Shown: positions 34,401 to 45,043 of the stretch, in pieces
Layout of the letters: every line of letters begins with the position of its first letter
Position numbering within the stretch: the stretch's first letter is position 1
Source of the DNA: Lepidodermella squamata
Lineage: Eukaryota; Gastrotricha
Assembly: GCA_047495785.1 (NCBI GenBank)
Contig: JBLDXI010000024.1
Location: forward strand, 4,402,001-4,466,000
Length of the DNA: 64,000 bases
Reading direction: 5' to 3'
Position numbers and translations under genes: made by a program
Notes under the pieces: model-generated
Databases searched by the model: none
What the model saw: the letters and a program-made list of their open reading frames with translations, nothing else
Told to the model about the DNA's origin: nothing

Positions 34401-37302
34401 GTAGCAAAAAAAATGCTACTTTATGAGGATTCGAACCGTCGCTCATCAGATCACTCAAGTTCTGATGACGCATCACAACCACTCGACCATTCAACCCTCA
34501 CAATCATCAAATATTAAAAACCCATTATAAGGATAAGGGTGGCCAATTAGCCCCAAAACACCTGTCCAATTTGCCCCAAACCTGGGGCAAAATGAGCTTC
34601 CTATAAAATCGGAATCAGGACCCTCTGAAACGTGTAAAAATGCGAAAAAAACAGGGGGTCATTTTTTTCCCGCGGCCATTTTGCCCCAATTTACGGTACA
34701 GTTTGATGTGGGGCAAGGAGAAATCTTTGCAGTGGCTCAGTGGAATGGTCATGAGCGTTGTTCAGGACATCATTCTCATCCAAACAGTCAAAGTCGCATT
34801 GTTGTCTGTCTGTAGTTCAACTTTGCTTTCCTTGCCTGATGACGGCCTTGATATTGGCAAGATGACATTCGCAAAGAACAGCTCCAATAAGAAATCGGAG
34901 CTGTTCAAGCGCATGCGAAACATCATCGGAGGGATTTTCCACCACATCATTTACGTCGTCGCGTTTGCTATTGTGGTATCTGCAACGCAGAACAGACTTG
35001 CCTATCAACAAATTGGGGACTTGAAGCCATTGGTAGAGATGCCTTCTGTACCTCAGATAGGTGTGATCAATGACTACAGCCAGATTTATTCGTGGCTGAA
35101 TAACAACCTTCTGCCGCAGTTTTTCACTGCCAACCAGTTGAGCAAGGGCTTGAAATTCAATGTGAAAAACATCTACCAAGTTCTTAATCACGATGTGGTA
35201 GTTCTCGGGCCCGTTCGCTTGAGACAACAACGAGTCCGATCTGGTAAGTTGGATTTAACTCAAATGAACCGAATGATTCATATGATTACATACCTTGTTA
35301 TTCAGCCCCCTGTTTGTTGGAGACTTCGGTGATTCCTCAGTATGTCAAGAAATTCACAGATCTTCTCGTGGTCAATTCAACAACGTGCCAGAATCAATAC
35401 GTTGGCCAACTTGGAATTGGCGCGGACACTGAGACCAGACAGTTTTCGAATTTCAATTGGACGTACAACGTGGATAATACTGCTTGGCTGGCTGAGAACG
35501 TCACGACTGATCAGGCTCCATGGATTCATCGAGAAGACAGCGGAATTCCTTACTCCGGCTGGCAGGCAACCTACACCAGCGGTGGATATTACGTCGACCT
35601 GCCCGTGAATCTCGCGAAAGCTCAAGCTTTCGTCGCTGGGCTTCAGTCAAGGAGATGGCTTGACAACGCAACTTCAGTCTTGTTTGTTGACATGGTTCTG
35701 TTCAATGCTCAGGTCAACTTGTTCATCGCTGTGAAAGTTGTGTTCGAAGCTTTGAGTGCTGGAGGCATGACGTATAATGCGAGAATGTATCCTCTTCAGC
35801 TGTACCAATACATCGGAGCCAGTTCGATCTTCATCTTCGCGATTCAGGGCATCTGGATTCTGCTAGTCATCTCGCATCTAGTCAAAATTTTCATAAAAAT
35901 GAAGAAGGAAGGCTTCAACAAATTCCGAAAAGATGGATGGAACTTGTTAGAGCTGTGTCAGATATTGATATCCTTAGCTATCGTTGGACTGTTCATTGCT
36001 CGAATTCTTGTTGTTATGAAAGCTGTTACTCGGCTTCAGACCGATCGAACTTCATTTGTAAATTTTGATCTTCTGGTCAACTGGGAAGCTTTGATGGCTA
36101 ACCTGTACGGCATCACCTTTTTCATGACGATGCTGCTGTTTTTCCGCCATCTCACCTTTAACAAGTACTGGTGCATCTTTTTGGGAACACTCTCCAAGGG
36201 AAAGGGCGACCTGTCATCGTTCCTCTTCGCTTTCGTCCTGATCACTGTTCTATTTGCCGAACTTGGTTATCTGAGCCTAAATACGACTTGTGACGAGTTT
36301 CAATCATTCACCGCTTCGATTATGACCCTTGTTCAGAATATCATCGGAGTAACTGGGTCACTGATGTCTCTGAGTTTCACCTCGCGTTATATCATGCTTT
36401 TCTGCATGGCTTACTCAACTATTGTCATGTTTTTGGCTGTTCAGGTCTTCATGACAATCATATCAGTTACATACAGCCAAGTTGCAGAGAATGTTGAGGA
36501 AAACACAGACTGGGACCATGAACTGTCGAGCTACATGGCAGAGGAGTTATCATCCACTGTTACCAAAGCACTCGCGAGGAAAGAAAAGCCTGCGTCCGTT
36601 TTCAAACCTGTTGGTGAACGAAACTTTGCAAAACGTAAGCCCTTTATTGTACTAATATTGCGCTTCGTATTTCATGCTACAATAGTGGAACTTTCAATTC
36701 ACCGCTTCTCCCGATTCATCGAGACGCGAATTGCGGACGAAAGCTATGAAAGAGTAACGAAACGCGAACGCTGCCTAATGCATTGGATGCATTTGAAACT
36801 GCATGCTTCACGGCTGCGAAGATCGAACCAATGTCAGGTACCTGCCAACAACACCTCAATGAAGATCAGAGACCCCAAGATGTTCTTACTTGGAGACAAA
36901 ATTGTGACGCAACGAGGTAATTTTGTTAAGGATATTGAACTACCTCGACTCCCAGAGACGATTCTTCTAGATTGGTCCCATAGGATGAAAACAGTTAGCA
37001 ATGTCGAGCCATCAATCTTGCCGGAGCAGATAATCATGCCTCAAATCGCAAAACCGGACATCTTGTTTAATGATAGAGCTATCAAGAAGGAAAGTCCAGT
37101 AGAAAAACCGCCAGCTCCAAATCCATCACAAAAAGAACCGCCAGCTAAAACGCAGGCTAATCCGGGTCACAAATCGTTGTGGGGTATGTTCTTCCCAAGC
37201 AAGAAACAGCCTGGCAGTTTGCCAGTCGGACCAGTTCGTGGAATGTACGACCCTAAGAAACAGGGCGGTCGCAGTCAATTAAATCCCTACCCATCACATT
37301 AA
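31463..37302 (+). other. Copy B stalk, PLAT, channel and full-length tail
   Basis: The membrane part is intact apart from the insertion. Compared with A and C it has several substitutions in and after PLAT (FRSHYGSKPL, FSTKALMKSG, ITRRPLPSNWTR). The tail exon is 617 nt, with the basic, proline-rich stretch that copy A lacks. The intron 36635-36685 is 51 nt and stop-free. The transcript probably ends after AATAAA at 37395-37400. Confidence 0.75.
33653..34696. mobile_element. Foldback DNA element with TA duplication inserted in a coding exon of copy B
   Basis: The ends are inverted (CCGTCATTTGGGGCAAA at the left; CCGTAAATTGGGGCAAA on the reverse strand at the right). TA flanks both sides (33651-33652 and 34697-34698); the uninterrupted copies read ATGTACAG at this site. 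Each arm carries a tRNA-like stretch in opposite orientation (about 34100-34190 and 34425-34510) with an A-box-like TGGTCGAGTGGT and a B-box-like GGTTCGAATCC. There is no transposase, so it is non-autonomous. The TA duplication suggests a Tc1/mariner-type or similar mobiliser. Confidence 0.75.
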
Positions 37303-38820
37303 ATGACAAAACTTGATGACAGCTTGGAACAATTTATTAATGAGATTGCAAGTGAGTGATTTTTTGAACCCATTACATATTGACGAGGCAAATGAATAAA
37401 GACGCAAGACATTGGATGATCCCCCACCCCCCTGAAAGTCCACACCGGAAATGGGATAGAAATTGAGCGAGTAATCAGTTTAGATTCAGAAGTGAAGCTT
37501 GCACATGCAGGTGTGGACTGTTTACGGTCAAAATATGAGCCCAAGGGACCGCATGGTTTAAGAATGGCAAGGGTTTGAAAATAGTCGATAGTGGAAACAA
37601 ATAAGTAACGAGTTGAAGAGTCCCAGTCCTCGAAAGCTGATAGCCGAGGCGAGGCGTAATCGATTCTAGTTGTTGGAACTTCTGAGGTGACATCCAAGTT
37701 ATGTATTCTCCCTTTTTTCCTCATCTCTTCTCATATAAGCGTTCCAACAACCGACTTGAGGCGCTTTGCATCTCAACAAGCGACGAAGTTACCAGCTGCC
37801 TGCCGATTTGTAGGCGACTTAATAAAGCAAATGGTCGTTTTATTCCTGAGTTGCGCTGAGTTATAGTAAGTTCGCGAACATTAGCTGGCAGCACTATAAG
37901 TGTTATGGTGCTTTCACAAATCGCTAGCGTTTCGGTATAACTCTCTATTTGACGGTATTTTACCGCAGCACGCAACCAAGGTTACCTTAATGCTAGTGCG
38001 GTAAAACTAACGCCGCCGCGTATTTTAATTTTTACCGCACGCGGCATTAGTTTTACCGCAGAAGCATTCGCGGCTTGCGGCTTGCAGCAACGCACTACAG
38101 CGGATGCGTAACACGCTCTATTGTAAGTACGCGCATTCGAATTGGCGCTATAAGGTAGTGGTCCAGATTTTCTCGAATGATTGATCGCCGAGTTTTAATT
38201 AACGAAACGATAGGTCACCCATGATGGGCGAGTCAGACTAAGATGTAAAGAAATTAGCAGAATTTTCTCCGAAATTCCTTTTTCTTACCATATCCTGCCA
38301 TCGTGGGTTCGAAAGCTGAAGCCTTTAATTACGCGATATTACAAGACTTGCATGCCTTTCTGAAGCGATTCATCTTGGGCCTCAACTTAATCCCAGTCAT
38401 TGAATTCTGGGGCTCTGCAACCTTAAAATAGAAAAGAAAAATCATTAAAATGGCAATTGTTGACAGGGTGCACAAAACATTTCGATATATGATTTGGGTT
38501 CTAATGAATTTCGTAATAATTTCTGAATTCGATCTGCTCCTTTTTTTATAAAATGCACTATAAATTTAATTTAAAATTGTTCCGGAATTAATTTTGAAAT
38601 AATTCTTAAATATTGTATAAAACATTTCCGACTATAAAATAAATATTCCTATTTAAAAATTATGTAAGGTATTAATTTAAAATGCTACATTCATTATTGT
38701 AGGCTGGAATTATTAGGCGAATTTCTCAGGTTTTAAAGCCTAGAAAAAAAGCCTAGAAATCGAGTTCAGCTGAATTTTGCGTCCAGTTTTACCGCGCTTT
38801 CAATTGAAAAATAAGGGAAT

Positions 38821-38881
38821 ACTCTATGGCAAACCATGGAGAAATATAATTATTATATTTCTCCATGGTTTGCCATAGAGT
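38821..38881. repeat. Perfect 30-nt hairpin
   Basis: Two 30-nt arms (38821-38850 and 38852-38881) are exact inverted copies around a single T, starting ACTCTATGGCAAACC. A related near-palindrome, with CCATAGAGAAACATATG, lies at about 39731-39750. The two hairpins and the CCCACATGCG / CGTATGTGGG pair beside them suggest ends of one larger element. Confidence 0.7.
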
Positions 38882-39096
38882 AATCCTATTCCCACATGCG
38901 CACGACACCTGTAGGCTCCCTAAAAGGGTGTAATAGGCACATAGGGGTGAATTCACAGTAACCATTTTGAGAAAATAAAACATCCAACTTAAAATTTCAC
39001 GAAAACAATTCTTCGTTTGCAAAAGAAAATCACTTTTCATTCGGCGAATTTTTTCTTGTTTGCAACTTGATTTTTGGTCAACCCTCATTCGTCGTC

Positions 39097-39313
39097 GAAA
39101 TCGTCATGCCGTCCGGCTGGCCGAAGAATCAGTTGTCAAGATTCATGAAACAGAGCGCCGATATCAAGCCCCGATCATCAAGCCGAAATCATCAGATGCC
39201 TTGGTTCGATGGAGTCTGGAAACGAACAAATCGTTGCCTCGAAGAATCCACTCAAATTGCTCGCCAGCCAGCCGGTTTCGCACAGAAATCAATGGATCTA
39301 CATCGCGCCGTTT
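39097..39313. repeat. Dispersed repeat shared with 63537-63722
   Basis: Both stretches contain ACAGAGCGCCGATATCAAGC, GCCTTGGTTCGATGGAGTC (GATCGAGTC in the second) and TTCGCACAGAAATCAATG in the same order and orientation. One lies downstream of copy B, the other downstream of copy C. The identity is uninterrupted only over short blocks, so it is an old repeat, possibly part of the duplicated unit or a separate interspersed element. Confidence 0.6.
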
Positions 39314-40124
39314 GGAAGACTGAAAGCCATCTGCTCGCTGCATGGTATCCAGTGGTATCCAGGTCGCAGTAGAAATTAATCATGGACATGGGGCAATTTT
39401 GCCGGATGACTCGCCGAGAAACCAGTCATTGTCGCCTCTAACGTTGCTATGACTAGTCGCTGAATTTCTGTTGCTGCTCATAACCGCGATTCCGGAGCGA
39501 AAACCGGATCTGCATCCCGACAGCTGTCAGCAAGAGATTTCGACGACGCCGTTTTTCGCCTCATTTTGTCAAATTTGTAATTTTGCACGTGAAATTGCTT
39601 TTAAATAAAATTGGGGTTTTCACTGTTCTGGTGACTTTCTAGTGACTTTTCTGGGGGTTTTGAGGCCAATTCCGAGCAAAATGCTGCCCAAATCTGTGGC
39701 AGTTTCAACCCAAAGAGAAATTATTGGTTGCCATAGAGAAACATATGTTTCTCCATGGCAAAATTTAACCATGCGTATGTGGGAATTCACAATTTTCGTT
39801 GAATTTTTTGGCGATCGATTTGGTTGATATTTATTTGATAATGAGGCCCTGCATTTGCGCCGGTCTGCATTATTAACCATGAATCTGTGAAGTCGACGGT
39901 TATTCTGTTTCGCAGCGGCATTAATGCGACTCCCGCGCTTATTTTTGAATCGACCAATAGCGTGCGAGCAATTAATTGTTAGAGAAAACTAGCCTTTCAC
40001 GACCTTTTAGTGGCCGGAGGAAACCACCGCGGATCCGTAAATGTGCAGATGATAACCTGGAACTCCTGTTGTCATCGGGCGTCTGTTTCGGGGCAATGGA
40101 GCCGATTATTTCCATCTCAACATC

Positions 40125-41114
40125 CATAGACAACACTGTAACAGATAGGACACTAACGATCTTTCCATAGTGAATTTATTCGAGCTGTTATTGCAAAAAG
40201 GGCGGCACGCGACCACTTTTTTGATCACCCAACGCCCTATCCGCCCATTATAATTTTAATTAATTTCAAAAATTGAAAAAGCCACAGGTACCTCTTCCAA
40301 AAAGTTTGGATTTTTGCTCATAAATAATAGACGTGGCCCTCTATCTAATGATACCAGGCACACCTAGTGTTCCCCTATGGATAATATTCTAAAATTCGGC
40401 AAAATGGGCTATAATTGGTGATTTTCGGCAAAATTGCCATTCTTTTGCGGCGGCTGGCTCTTTCGGAAAATTTTTAAAAAATTTGAAAAAATCAGTTTAT
40501 CCATGTTGACATTTTTCTCTATCCGACGATATAAAATTTGCCCCACAAATGGTTTATTTTGATTTTCCGATTTTTTCTGGGACCGAAAAATTATTATTCG
40601 CAAGAATATCTCCGAACAAAGTGACGCTGTGAGATAATTCAAAGTCCAATATGCACGGCCGAAAATAATCGGAAATTCAAAATAAATTAATTAACCGACA
40701 AATTTTACATCGCCGGATAGAGAAAATTCTCAATATGGATAAACTAATTTTTTCAAATTTTTCAAAAATTTTCCGAAAGAGCCAACCGTGGCAGAAGAAT
40801 GGCAATTCTGCCCAAAAACACCAAATATAGCACTTTTTGGCGATTTTTAGAAAATTATCCATAAGAGTACACAAGATGAACCTGGCATCATTAAATAGAG
40901 GGCCACTTCTACTATTTATGAGCAGAAAATGAAATTTTTCTAAAGGGGTACCTGTCGCTTTTTTTATTTTTGAAAATAATTAAAATTATAATGGGCGGAT
41001 AGGGCGTTGGGTGATCAAAAAAGTGGTCGCGTGCCGCCCTTTTTGCAATAACAGCTCGAATAAATTCACTATGGAAAGATCGTTAGTTTCCTATCTGTTA
41101 CAGTGTTGTCTATG
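40125..41114. mobile_element. hAT-like foldback element with 8-bp target duplication
   Basis: Nearly the whole element is two long inverted arms. The ends read CATAGACAACACTGTAACAG inward from both sides. TCAACATC flanks it at 40117-40124 and 41115-41122, an 8-bp duplication typical of hAT-type mobilisation. There is no transposase. It sits directly before the polycystin/transglutaminase relic. Confidence 0.78.
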
Positions 41115-41123
41115 TCAACATCA

Positions 41124-41810
41124 GCTCCTTCGGTCTTTTTTCGTATTCTGCCGCAAGTGGGCGACAATAAATGGCTACTCCGTGTAGTTGTCCGTATGGA
41201 GCTACTGGTCGAAACTGCGAAAATGCGTTATCATCATAGTTGTCATCATTCGCAATCTGCCTTCATTTTGTAGTTACTCCCCGTAAGTGACCTTTCAGCC
41301 TATGCAAATTTTCATTCCTGTGGGAATTATGCGGGACAGGATGTGACAGCGATGAAATTACAGTCAAGTATAGTTTTTGGGGCGGAAACCTTATAAGCTC
41401 TAACGCGACGCTCTAGGAACAAGAGATTGTTATGGGGTCTATTGTTGCTATCCAAAGTCACAAAATCTATCATCCAAGTCGGAAATGGCGCAAATGCTGC
41501 AGGTTATGTGACAGGCACTACACAAAGGGAACCAGACCAGCGGTGACAGCTCTCACGATGCGTTGATCCTAGAAAAGCAGTATGAATATGAATACGTCCT
41601 TGACTTGGATGCGGATGGAAACATTCTCGGCGGTTACGACGATGAGCAATGGGAACGTCTCGACTTCATGTGGGCCGAGGAAGTGCCGGCATCCCATCAC
41701 GTTCAACGCCGACCAGATGGCTGCTCGCCGCAAGTCGTCTGTATTCGGAACTGGTTTCGAACTTTCTGTTTTGTGATCTGTAAATCGGTAATACTTGATG
41801 AATATCAATT
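41124..41810 (+). pseudogene. Relic: polycystin 5' fragment joined to a deleted transglutaminase-like gene
   Basis: The first part (about 41160-41510) keeps an EGF end (CSCPYGATGRNCEN), the 9-nt microexon (41274-41282, followed by GTAAGT) and the start of the discoidin exon (GATGTGACAG at about 41339), with stops. At about 41520 homology switches to the transglutaminase-like gene (matching 17620 on). This runs to the GTGCCGGC at 41683, loses about 350 bp relative to 17782-18135, then resumes at CATCACGTTCAAC and continues through the stop and about 40 bp of 3' UTR. The deletion length is not a multiple of three, so the frame shifts. It is not functional. Confidence 0.75.
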
Positions 41811-42733
41811 TGAGTGAAGTTTGGCGAAAAGGAATTTCATGGCCGTTTTCAAGACTGCACTTCGATGAAAACAATAAAACTTGATTTTGAAACTTTTAAA
41901 GCAAGCATATTTTATTCACGCGCTTTTCTGTCTGACGTTGTTACGGCTTCTAATCAAATAAAGTACGCGTGAACTTCGTAAACTGTCCTTGCTTTGAGCC
42001 CTCAGGTAAATCATTTCAGCGATCTTTCATTTTTCTCAAAAACGATCCTTCGCCAATAGAGACTGTCCACAAAATAAGCATTCTCGAACGATCGTTAACA
42101 ATCGGAAAACATTGGGCGTACATATTTGATTATTTTTCTTTCTCACATCAATCCATTTAAATATTGAATGATGGTATCGAAATCGCATGGGGCGTTTCTT
42201 TTGATTGTTTTCGAATCGATTCGGAGCATTGCGGCGCTGAAGCCTAAAACCCCAAGTGCGACCTAAAAGAACGTCGCCCCGGCGAACTGTTCGTTCGATC
42301 AATCGATTGAAAGACGAAAGACGCGTCTTCTGCATTTATCATTCATAGTTTCGTCCGTTTTAACAATCTTCGGGCAGCATATCAAAGAGAGCGATTTCTG
42401 CATTAGGCTATTAAAAATGCATAAGGGGTTGCGTGTCAATGCGTACAAAGGAGAATTGGTTTTCTTATAATACTACCAAAAAATAATGGAAAAAAACAAA
42501 ACAGTAGGAAAATTTAAAACCGGAGCATTTCGGGTTTCTCGATCAGAACGTGTGATTCACGAAAACATAATTGTCAATTTTATATTGAAAGTTTAAGGAG
42601 GATGGACTCATAGGTTGACTGAATTTAGGCCATACCCCACAAAAGTAGCGGAAAGGTTTTAGGCTGAAAAATAAGGCCAATTTTGTCCGGTGTGAAAATA
42701 ACTACATCTTTTTTAATTTGCATTTTCATTATA

Positions 42734-42893
42734 TCGTTAGCGACGCGCCAAAACAACCACTTCACTATTTATAGATTTTATGAAGAAAAAAATCGGTGTT
42801 CAAAAGGCCTAACGTACTTCACCATTACGTTAGGCGACTAAAAGTACGATCAAATGAGTCATCTAAGTGGTTGTTTTGGCGCGTCGTTAACGA
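42734..42893. mobile_element. 160-bp MITE nested in a foldback element
   Basis: The two ends (TCGTTAGCGACGCGCCAAAA and its inverted copy ending TTAACGA) extend to about 29 nt with one mismatch. TA flanks both sides (42732-42733 and 42894-42895). The other arm of the host element, which lacks it, supplies the empty-site comparison (CATTATGTGCAAAAC). Confidence 0.7.
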
Positions 42894-43297
42894 TATGCAA
42901 AACAAATTTCACAAGTAGTTTTTTTCTCCTTCTCTGCCTATTCATTGTTTTCATCTTCTTATTCATTTTATTTAAAGAAACTAGCTCAACTTCTAACCGA
43001 CGTAGAATAGCAGCCCGAGCTCAGTTTTTGATGATTAAGATATCAAATTGAAGGTCTCTTCAGTGGTAAAGTTGGCGACTTCAAAGATAACTATTTTATC
43101 TCAAAATCCAGCCACGAACCCAGTTTATTTACAGGATGAAACTACTCTGACCGGTACGAGTATTGCAGAACCACACCGACCACCGTGGTTAAAAGCTCAG
43201 TGCCAAACATTCAATAAATCAAAGTCGGCCCCAAGTTCGGCTGTTTTTGTCCAGGGCATACTTCAAATTTTAGAAACAAATAAAACTTTTTTTCTGT

Positions 43298-43372
43298 GAG
43301 ATTTGAACCCTCGATCACACTTTCTACACCCAGCCTCTCTCACCACTACGCCACCTAATCTCTTGACAATAG
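43298..43372 (-). repeat. tRNA-derived (SINE-like) stretch
   Basis: On the reverse strand it has an A-box-like TGGCGTAGTGGT and a B-box-like GGTTCAAATC at normal tRNA spacing. The acceptor arms do not pair and the T stem has a mismatch. I therefore call it a tRNA-derived repeat and not a working tRNA gene. Confidence 0.45.
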
Positions 43373-45043
43373 TGCTCCATTTTTTGCTACTTGACTGATG
43401 CTCCTTAAAGGAGAAATGGGAATTTCTTTGCATTGATTAATTATCGTTCCTAATTAATTGATCCATCGAGTGGATCCAATTATAAGCCTCAATTTGATAT
43501 CTCAATCGTAGAAAACAGAACTTGCGTTACTGTTCTACATCGGTTAGAAGTTACTTTAAATAATTAGAGTAAGAAAATGAAAGAAATGGATACGCAGAGA
43601 AGGAGAAAAAAACTACTTGTGAAATATGTTTTGCACATAATGAAAATGCAAATGAAAAAGGTGTATTGGTGCGTGCTCGTGGTGGTGAAGCTGCCGCGAT
43701 ATGATTAGCGTTACTGGAAAAGGTTGGTTACTTAGCTGACGCCTTGCTCCTTTTTATCTTTTTTGCCTGGTTTTTAGCTACGCCAAGTGAGTCATATCAC
43801 CACTAGTGTCGGCCAACTGTGTTTGCATAAAATATGCATTACTGTAGCGCATCTGCTCGTTCAGACAGCGTCAAAAAGAGCTGTTTCGATCCTTTCATCC
43901 ATAAATCATGATTTGTAATTTTGTTCAAATCTCAAACATTCAGTCGGTAAGAACATATCTATATGCATAAGGTTATCAAAAATGCACGCTTTCAGGCTCG
44001 TCCACGGTTCCATCAAGCTGGTATGAATAAATGAGAAAAAATCGATTTTGTCATATTACGGGACTGTACTCGCAATATAGTGCACGAGGGTTGTAACCTA
44101 CACTAGTTTCGTTGCACTAAATGTTCATTCAAGTTGGCACAATGACAATGCCGCAGTTTCCCATGTTCAACGTTTCTTCAAGCCAGGCCATCGAGGAAAC
44201 TCGCCAAACCTTTATTATTTCTCTAATTTTCATAACACATTTCATTGGAGCGATTTCATTTTTGAAAATCCCTCATTTGTTCGCGCGCTGCTGGTTTTGC
44301 AATGTATGACATAGTGATAAGCAAAATAAAAAGTTCAAGTCGGAAATGGCCGATAATCACAATAAATCGTTACGGCTGGTACGATAGTCCAGATCGCTGT
44401 AATATAACACTTTTGCGCCCGGTTTAGTAAGAAGTCCGCCTAAAGGGATGAAATGTGAAAATATCCAATTCTAATTCACTTCATGCCATTCAGAGGAAGG
44501 AAATAAACGTAGTTCGCATTGAGCTGATTCGCAATGATAAATTTTGAATGTACTATGTTGCCTAGCTATTCACAAGAAAACCGCGTTGAATAAATACAAA
44601 AATTGCTCGTACAAGACAATTTCGCGCGCTGTGAACCGGACAAGAGACGTCTCGATGCGCGTTGCAAGGCTTGCATTAAAATATATGATATATGATATAT
44701 CTGTAAAATGTCGGCAATGCTACGGTGGAATATAGAATACTTTTTGCTGTTTAATAATAAATGCGGGCAGACAATAGAATAAGGTAACAGCTGATATATT
44801 TAAATATTTATTGTTACGTTAACTGAAGAACTAAAAAATTTTCGGGATAAGCAGCAATGCAAAATTGATGACAGACCCAGGTTGCTTTAGAAAATTGTGG
44901 CAATCCTAACGTACTGAGCGAAGAAGTTTTGCTTGGCAACGCAGAACTTAACTGGAAAATTCGTAAGAAATAAAGTAACGAATGAACTCAGCCTTTTCGG
45001 ACAGAATGTTGTTCATTTTCAGTATGGCGGAATGTATTCGAGC

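Larger units (their letters stand above)
20761..37302 (+). pseudogene. Polycystin-1-like gene copy B: one frameshift and a transposon in a coding exon
   Basis: Same architecture as copy A. Exons: 20761-20809, 20856-20963, 21022-21153, 21203-21298, 21764-21955, 22012-22203, 22257-22364, 22416-22514, 22565-22693, 22749-22757, 22811-23109, 23159-23390, 23440-23853, 23908-24007, 24619-24651, 24709-24830, 24889-25560, 25611-25756, 26182-26290, 26338-26736, 26790-26954, 27010-28497, 28550-28651, 28704-28805, 28859-28954, 29004-29108, 29163-29264, 30155-30250, 30302-30397, 30453-30554, 30606-30818, 30871-31413, 31463-33557, 33607-33649, 34702-35243, 35306-36634, 36686-37302. Exon 30871-31413 is 543 nt against 536 in A and C, a +7 change that breaks the frame near 31108-31148. 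The element at 33653-34696 splits the next-but-one exon. Everything else stays open over about 3,800 codons, so decay is recent, or the +7 is an assembly or allelic error. I call it a probable pseudogene; a functional gene is not excluded. Confidence 0.7.
37303..40116. other. Intergenic region after copy B
   Basis: No gene is supported. It contains an inverted pair at 37997-38020 / 38038-38060 (GCGGTAAAACTAA and TTAGTTTTACCGC), a perfect hairpin at 38821-38881, a related near-palindrome at about 39729-39760 and a dispersed repeat at about 39097-39313. The open frames at 39060-39372 lie in that dispersed repeat. Confidence 0.45.
42703..43664. mobile_element. Foldback element carrying a nested MITE
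   Basis: The arms match in inverted orientation. TTTGCATTTTCATTAT (about 42716) pairs with ATAATGAAAATGCAAA (about 43637), and TTTCACAAGTAGTTTTTTTC (about 42907) pairs with the reverse-strand sequence at about 43606-43625. The left arm is interrupted by the 160-bp element 42734-42893. Target duplication not determined. Confidence 0.6.
41811..45043. other. Intergenic region between the relic and copy C
   Basis: No gene is supported. It holds the nested foldback elements at 42703-43664 and otherwise AT-rich sequence. The conserved upstream block of the polycystin copies lies at about 44856-44873. A short tRNA-like stretch is described separately. Confidence 0.4.

Noticed and set aside
33607-35332. 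Copy B channel split into two separate genes
   Set aside because: The break coincides exactly with a TA-flanked insertion; the flanks are contiguous in copies A and C and splice in frame.
39060-39372. Gene in the 39.1-39.4 kb open frames
   Set aside because: The region is a dispersed repeat also found at 63537-63722, where the frames are not preserved.
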